This document shows, one piece after another, positions 4,646 to 6,441 of a DNA stretch of 6,441 nucleotides (positions are counted from its first letter, which is position 1; each line of letters starts with the position of its first letter). This DNA is from CAYMND01 sp964465065. GTDB taxonomy: Bacteria; Acidobacteriota; Aminicenantia; UBA2199. Position numbers and translations under genes: made by a program. Under the pieces are notes generated by a model. The model was given only the letters and a program-made list of their open reading frames with translations. It was not told where the DNA came from and ran no database searches. Where the stretch lies: assembly GCA_964465065.1 (NCBI GenBank), contig CAYXHZ010000102.1, positions 1 to 6,441 on the forward strand. The letters are read 5' to 3'.

Positions 4646-5778
4646 AAAGCATTCAGGAAATCAACGAACGGATCCGTACGGGCCGGGCAGTGGTGCTGAC
4701 CGCCGCCCAGGTCAAAGAGCTCAGCGCCGAAAAAGGCGTGCGTCATGTGGCCGACACGGTCGACGTGGTCACCACCGCCACCTTCAGTCCCATGTGCTCC
4801 AGCGGCGCATTCATCAACGTCGGTCACACCCGGCCGGGGCTGAAGATGGAAAAAGTCAGCCTGGACGGGGTGCCGGCCTACGGGGGCATCGCCGCCGTCG
4901 ACTTGTACCTCGGAGCCGCGGAGCGTCACCCGCAGAACGAACGCTTCGGAGGCGCCCACGTCATCTGCAAGCTGATCGCCGGCGACAAGGTCAGGCTCCA
5001 GGCCAGCGGCCGACCGACCGATTGCTATCCCGGCGCATCCGTCCAGGGCGAAATCAGTCTGGACACCGTCAACCAGGCCTACCTCTACAACCCGCGCAAC
5101 TGTTACCAGAATTACAATGCGGCCGTGAACTCGTCGTCGAGGACCCTGCGCACCTACATGGGTGTCCTGGCGCCGGACTTGGGTTCCATCTCCTACGCCG
5201 GAGCCGGCGAAATTTCCCCGCTGTTCAACGACCCCTGGTTGCGTACCGTGGGTATCGGCACGGCCGTTTTCTGCGCCGGCGCCGTCGGTCTGGTCGCCTG
5301 GGAGGGCACGCAGTACAACGCCGCAGCCGAACGCGACCCCCAGACCGGCATCCCGCTGATCCCGGCGGCCACCCTGGCCGTCAGCGCCGACATGCGCGCC
5401 ATGAACCGGCGCTTCGTCAGGCCCTTGCTCGTGCCCGGCTACGGGGTCAGTCTGTCCCTGGGAATCGGTCTGGCCATTCCGGTCCTGGACGAGGACATGG
5501 CCCGGGCGCTGTCGGTCCGCAACCACCAGATCAGCACCCGGGTCGTGGATTACGCCAGCGGCGAAGTCGTCGGCCGCATCGATTACGGACAGCTCATGGG
5601 CCAGCGCGTCGAATTCATGGGTCGGCGCATTCCGTCCCGCACCCTGTCCGATCGGCGCGGCGCCCAGCTCATCTGTCAAGAGCTGAAAACCATGGTCCTG
5701 GCCGGCCGCTTCCCCCTCCAGCCCCCCGTTCGCCCCCTGCCCGTCTGGGGGCAGCTCAAACGTTTCGGTGCACCATGA
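4642..5778 (+). CDS. Homocysteine biosynthesis protein, DUF39 / COG1900 family
   Basis: A 378-residue protein of the DUF39 (COG1900) family, shown genetically in methanogens to support homocysteine formation from aspartate semialdehyde and reduced sulfur. Family blocks are KSIQEINERIRTGRAVVLTA (residues 2-21), FSPMCSSGAFINVGH (48-62), YGGIAAVDLYLGA (80-92), DCYPG (127-131), LRTYMGVLAPDLGSISY (169-185), VGIGTAVFCAGA (203-214), WEGTQY (220-225) and VPGYGVSLSLGIGLAIPVLD (264-283). C52 and C128 are spaced like the two cysteines which, as I recall, carry persulfide chemistry in the methanosarcinal protein. The protein ends after the core, without the C-terminal CBS pair of many archaeal members and without a ferredoxin domain, so a separate electron or sulfur partner is expected. 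GAGGAG (4628-4633) lies 8 nt before ATG, and the start overlaps the kinase stop (ATGA). It is cytoplasmic by lack of any signal. Confidence 0.92.
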   Translation: MKSIQEINERIRTGRAVVLTAAQVKELSAEKGVRHVADTVDVVTTATFSPMCSSGAFINVGHTRPGLKMEKVSLDGVPAYGGIAAVDLYLGAAERHPQNERFGGAHVICKLIAGDKVRLQASGRPTDCYPGASVQGEISLDTVNQAYLYNPRNCYQNYNAAVNSSSRTLRTYMGVLAPDLGSISYAGAGEISPLFNDPWLRTVGIGTAVFCAGAVGLVAWEGTQYNAAAERDPQTGIPLIPAATLAVSADMRAMNRRFVRPLLVPGYGVSLSLGIGLAIPVLDEDMARALSVRNHQISTRVVDYASGEVVGRIDYGQLMGQRVEFMGRRIPSRTLSDRRGAQLICQELKTMVLAGRFPLQPPVRPLPVWGQLKRFGAP

Positions 5779-6441
5779 TCTACCGGAACCTGAGCGCAGG
5801 ACGCTTCCGCCACTTCCCGATCCGCTACCGGCACAGCGACGCCCAGCTGGGCTGCAACGGCCTGAAAATCCCCGATGAACTGCTGCGGGAACGGCTGCAG
5901 GGTATTCTGCAGGAGTGCTACGGTGAACTCGACCGGGAAAACGCCGCAGACCCGGAGTTTTTTTCCGCCCTGGCCCCCCGTCCCGGTTGCGGGCTGACCG
6001 CCATGGGCCGGACCATGAAGGCGGTAACCCGGCCGCTGGCCATCGGACCGCTGGCCGCAGTGGCCGGAGCCGTGGCCGAACGGATCGTCACCGGGCTTCA
6101 CTCCTGCTGCCGGGAACTGTACTGCGAAAACGGCGGCGATATCGCCGTCCGTACCCTGTTGCCGCTGACGGTGTCGGTATTCCCCGCCGGTCCGCCTCTC
6201 GCCAAAGCCATCCGCCTCAAGTTGCCACCCGGACAGTGGGGCATCGCCTCCTCGTCGGGTGAATTCGGCCACTCCTACAGTCGCGGGCAGGCACAGCTGG
6301 TGAGTATCGTCGCCGCCGACGCCCCCCTGGCCGATGCCGCAGCCACCGCCGTGGCCAACCGGGTCCTGCCCGGTTGCGACCTGCAGGAACTGGTGGAACG
6401 GCCCATCGACGGGGTCTCGGCCATTCTGGTCATCGCCGCCG
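5775..6441 (+). CDS. UPF0280 / COG2122 ApbE-like protein, 3' end cut by window edge
   Basis: The ATG at 5775 overlaps the DUF39 stop (ATGA) and opens a frame that stays open for 222 codons to the end of the window. Family signatures are MGRTMKAVTRPLAIGPLAAVAGAVAE (77-102), ENGGDIAV (118-125), SVFPAGPP (134-141), GIASSSGEFGHSYSRGQAQLV (156-176) and DAAATAVANRVL (187-198). UPF0280 is related to the ApbE flavin-transferase fold. In methanogens the COG2122 protein was linked with DUF39 to homocysteine synthesis from ASA, though its chemical role is not settled. Relatives are about 240-250 residues, so roughly 20-30 residues are missing off the edge. The SD is weak, and translation probably depends on coupling with the upstream gene. 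Synteny DUF39-COG2122 strongly supports both calls. Confidence 0.9.
   Translation, partial: MIYRNLSAGRFRHFPIRYRHSDAQLGCNGLKIPDELLRERLQGILQECYGELDRENAADPEFFSALAPRPGCGLTAMGRTMKAVTRPLAIGPLAAVAGAVAERIVTGLHSCCRELYCENGGDIAVRTLLPLTVSVFPAGPPLAKAIRLKLPPGQWGIASSSGEFGHSYSRGQAQLVSIVAADAPLADAAATAVANRVLPGCDLQELVERPIDGVSAILVIAA

Noticed and set aside
2193..5679. Long minus-strand open frames (327, 375 and 367 codons) opposite the operon
   Set aside because: They are antisense shadows produced by high third-position GC. Their translations are low-complexity Gly/Val/Asp/Gln-rich strings with no family, while the plus strand carries intact conserved proteins.
1..6441. tRNA, rRNA, CRISPR arrays, insertion sequences, attachment sites
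   Set aside because: No cloverleaf, rRNA stretch, regularly spaced repeat, transposase or integrase was seen on either strand.

Overview
The window reads as chromosomal DNA of an anaerobic, high-GC bacterium, most plausibly from the Desulfobacterota/Desulfuromonadota (old Deltaproteobacteria). That assignment is an inference from the mix of gene families and was not checked by any search. By eye the main genes are roughly 65% GC. One gene near the left end is about 30% GC and stands out as acquired DNA.

Layout, left to right. Positions 1-105 are a GC-rich stub followed by an AT-rich control region. Positions 106-531 (+) encode a small PhnB/VOC-type (glyoxalase-fold) protein with low-GC codon use. 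Positions 532-734 carry no gene that I recognise. Positions 735-1600 (-) hold a two-gene unit, a YgbA-family cysteine-rich protein followed by a HIT (histidine triad) protein, joined by an ATGA overlap. Positions 1601-2234 are a long intergenic region. It contains a candidate promoter for the minus-strand pair, an 8-bp dyad, a strong plus-strand Rho-independent terminator with no gene in front of it (possibly the end of a small RNA), a good sigma70-type promoter at 1929-1958, and a structured leader of about 270 nt with a possible pseudoknot and a tiny upstream ORF.

Positions 2235-6441 (+) are a tightly packed operon of four genes, each overlapping the next by 4 nt: archaeal/fungal-type aspartate-semialdehyde dehydrogenase, a ThrA-type aspartate kinase without a homoserine dehydrogenase domain, a DUF39 (COG1900) homocysteine-biosynthesis protein, and a UPF0280 (COG2122) ApbE-like protein that runs off the right edge.

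Together the operon looks like a dedicated route from aspartate to homocysteine. The kinase makes aspartyl phosphate and the dehydrogenase reduces it to aspartate semialdehyde. The DUF39 protein, probably helped by COG2122 and by a ferredoxin-like partner not visible here, would put sulfur directly onto the semialdehyde, bypassing homoserine and its acylated forms. This pathway was described in methanogens and inferred in anaerobic bacteria. Its packaging here with both upstream aspartate-pathway enzymes, under a long structured leader, is the most interesting thing in the window.
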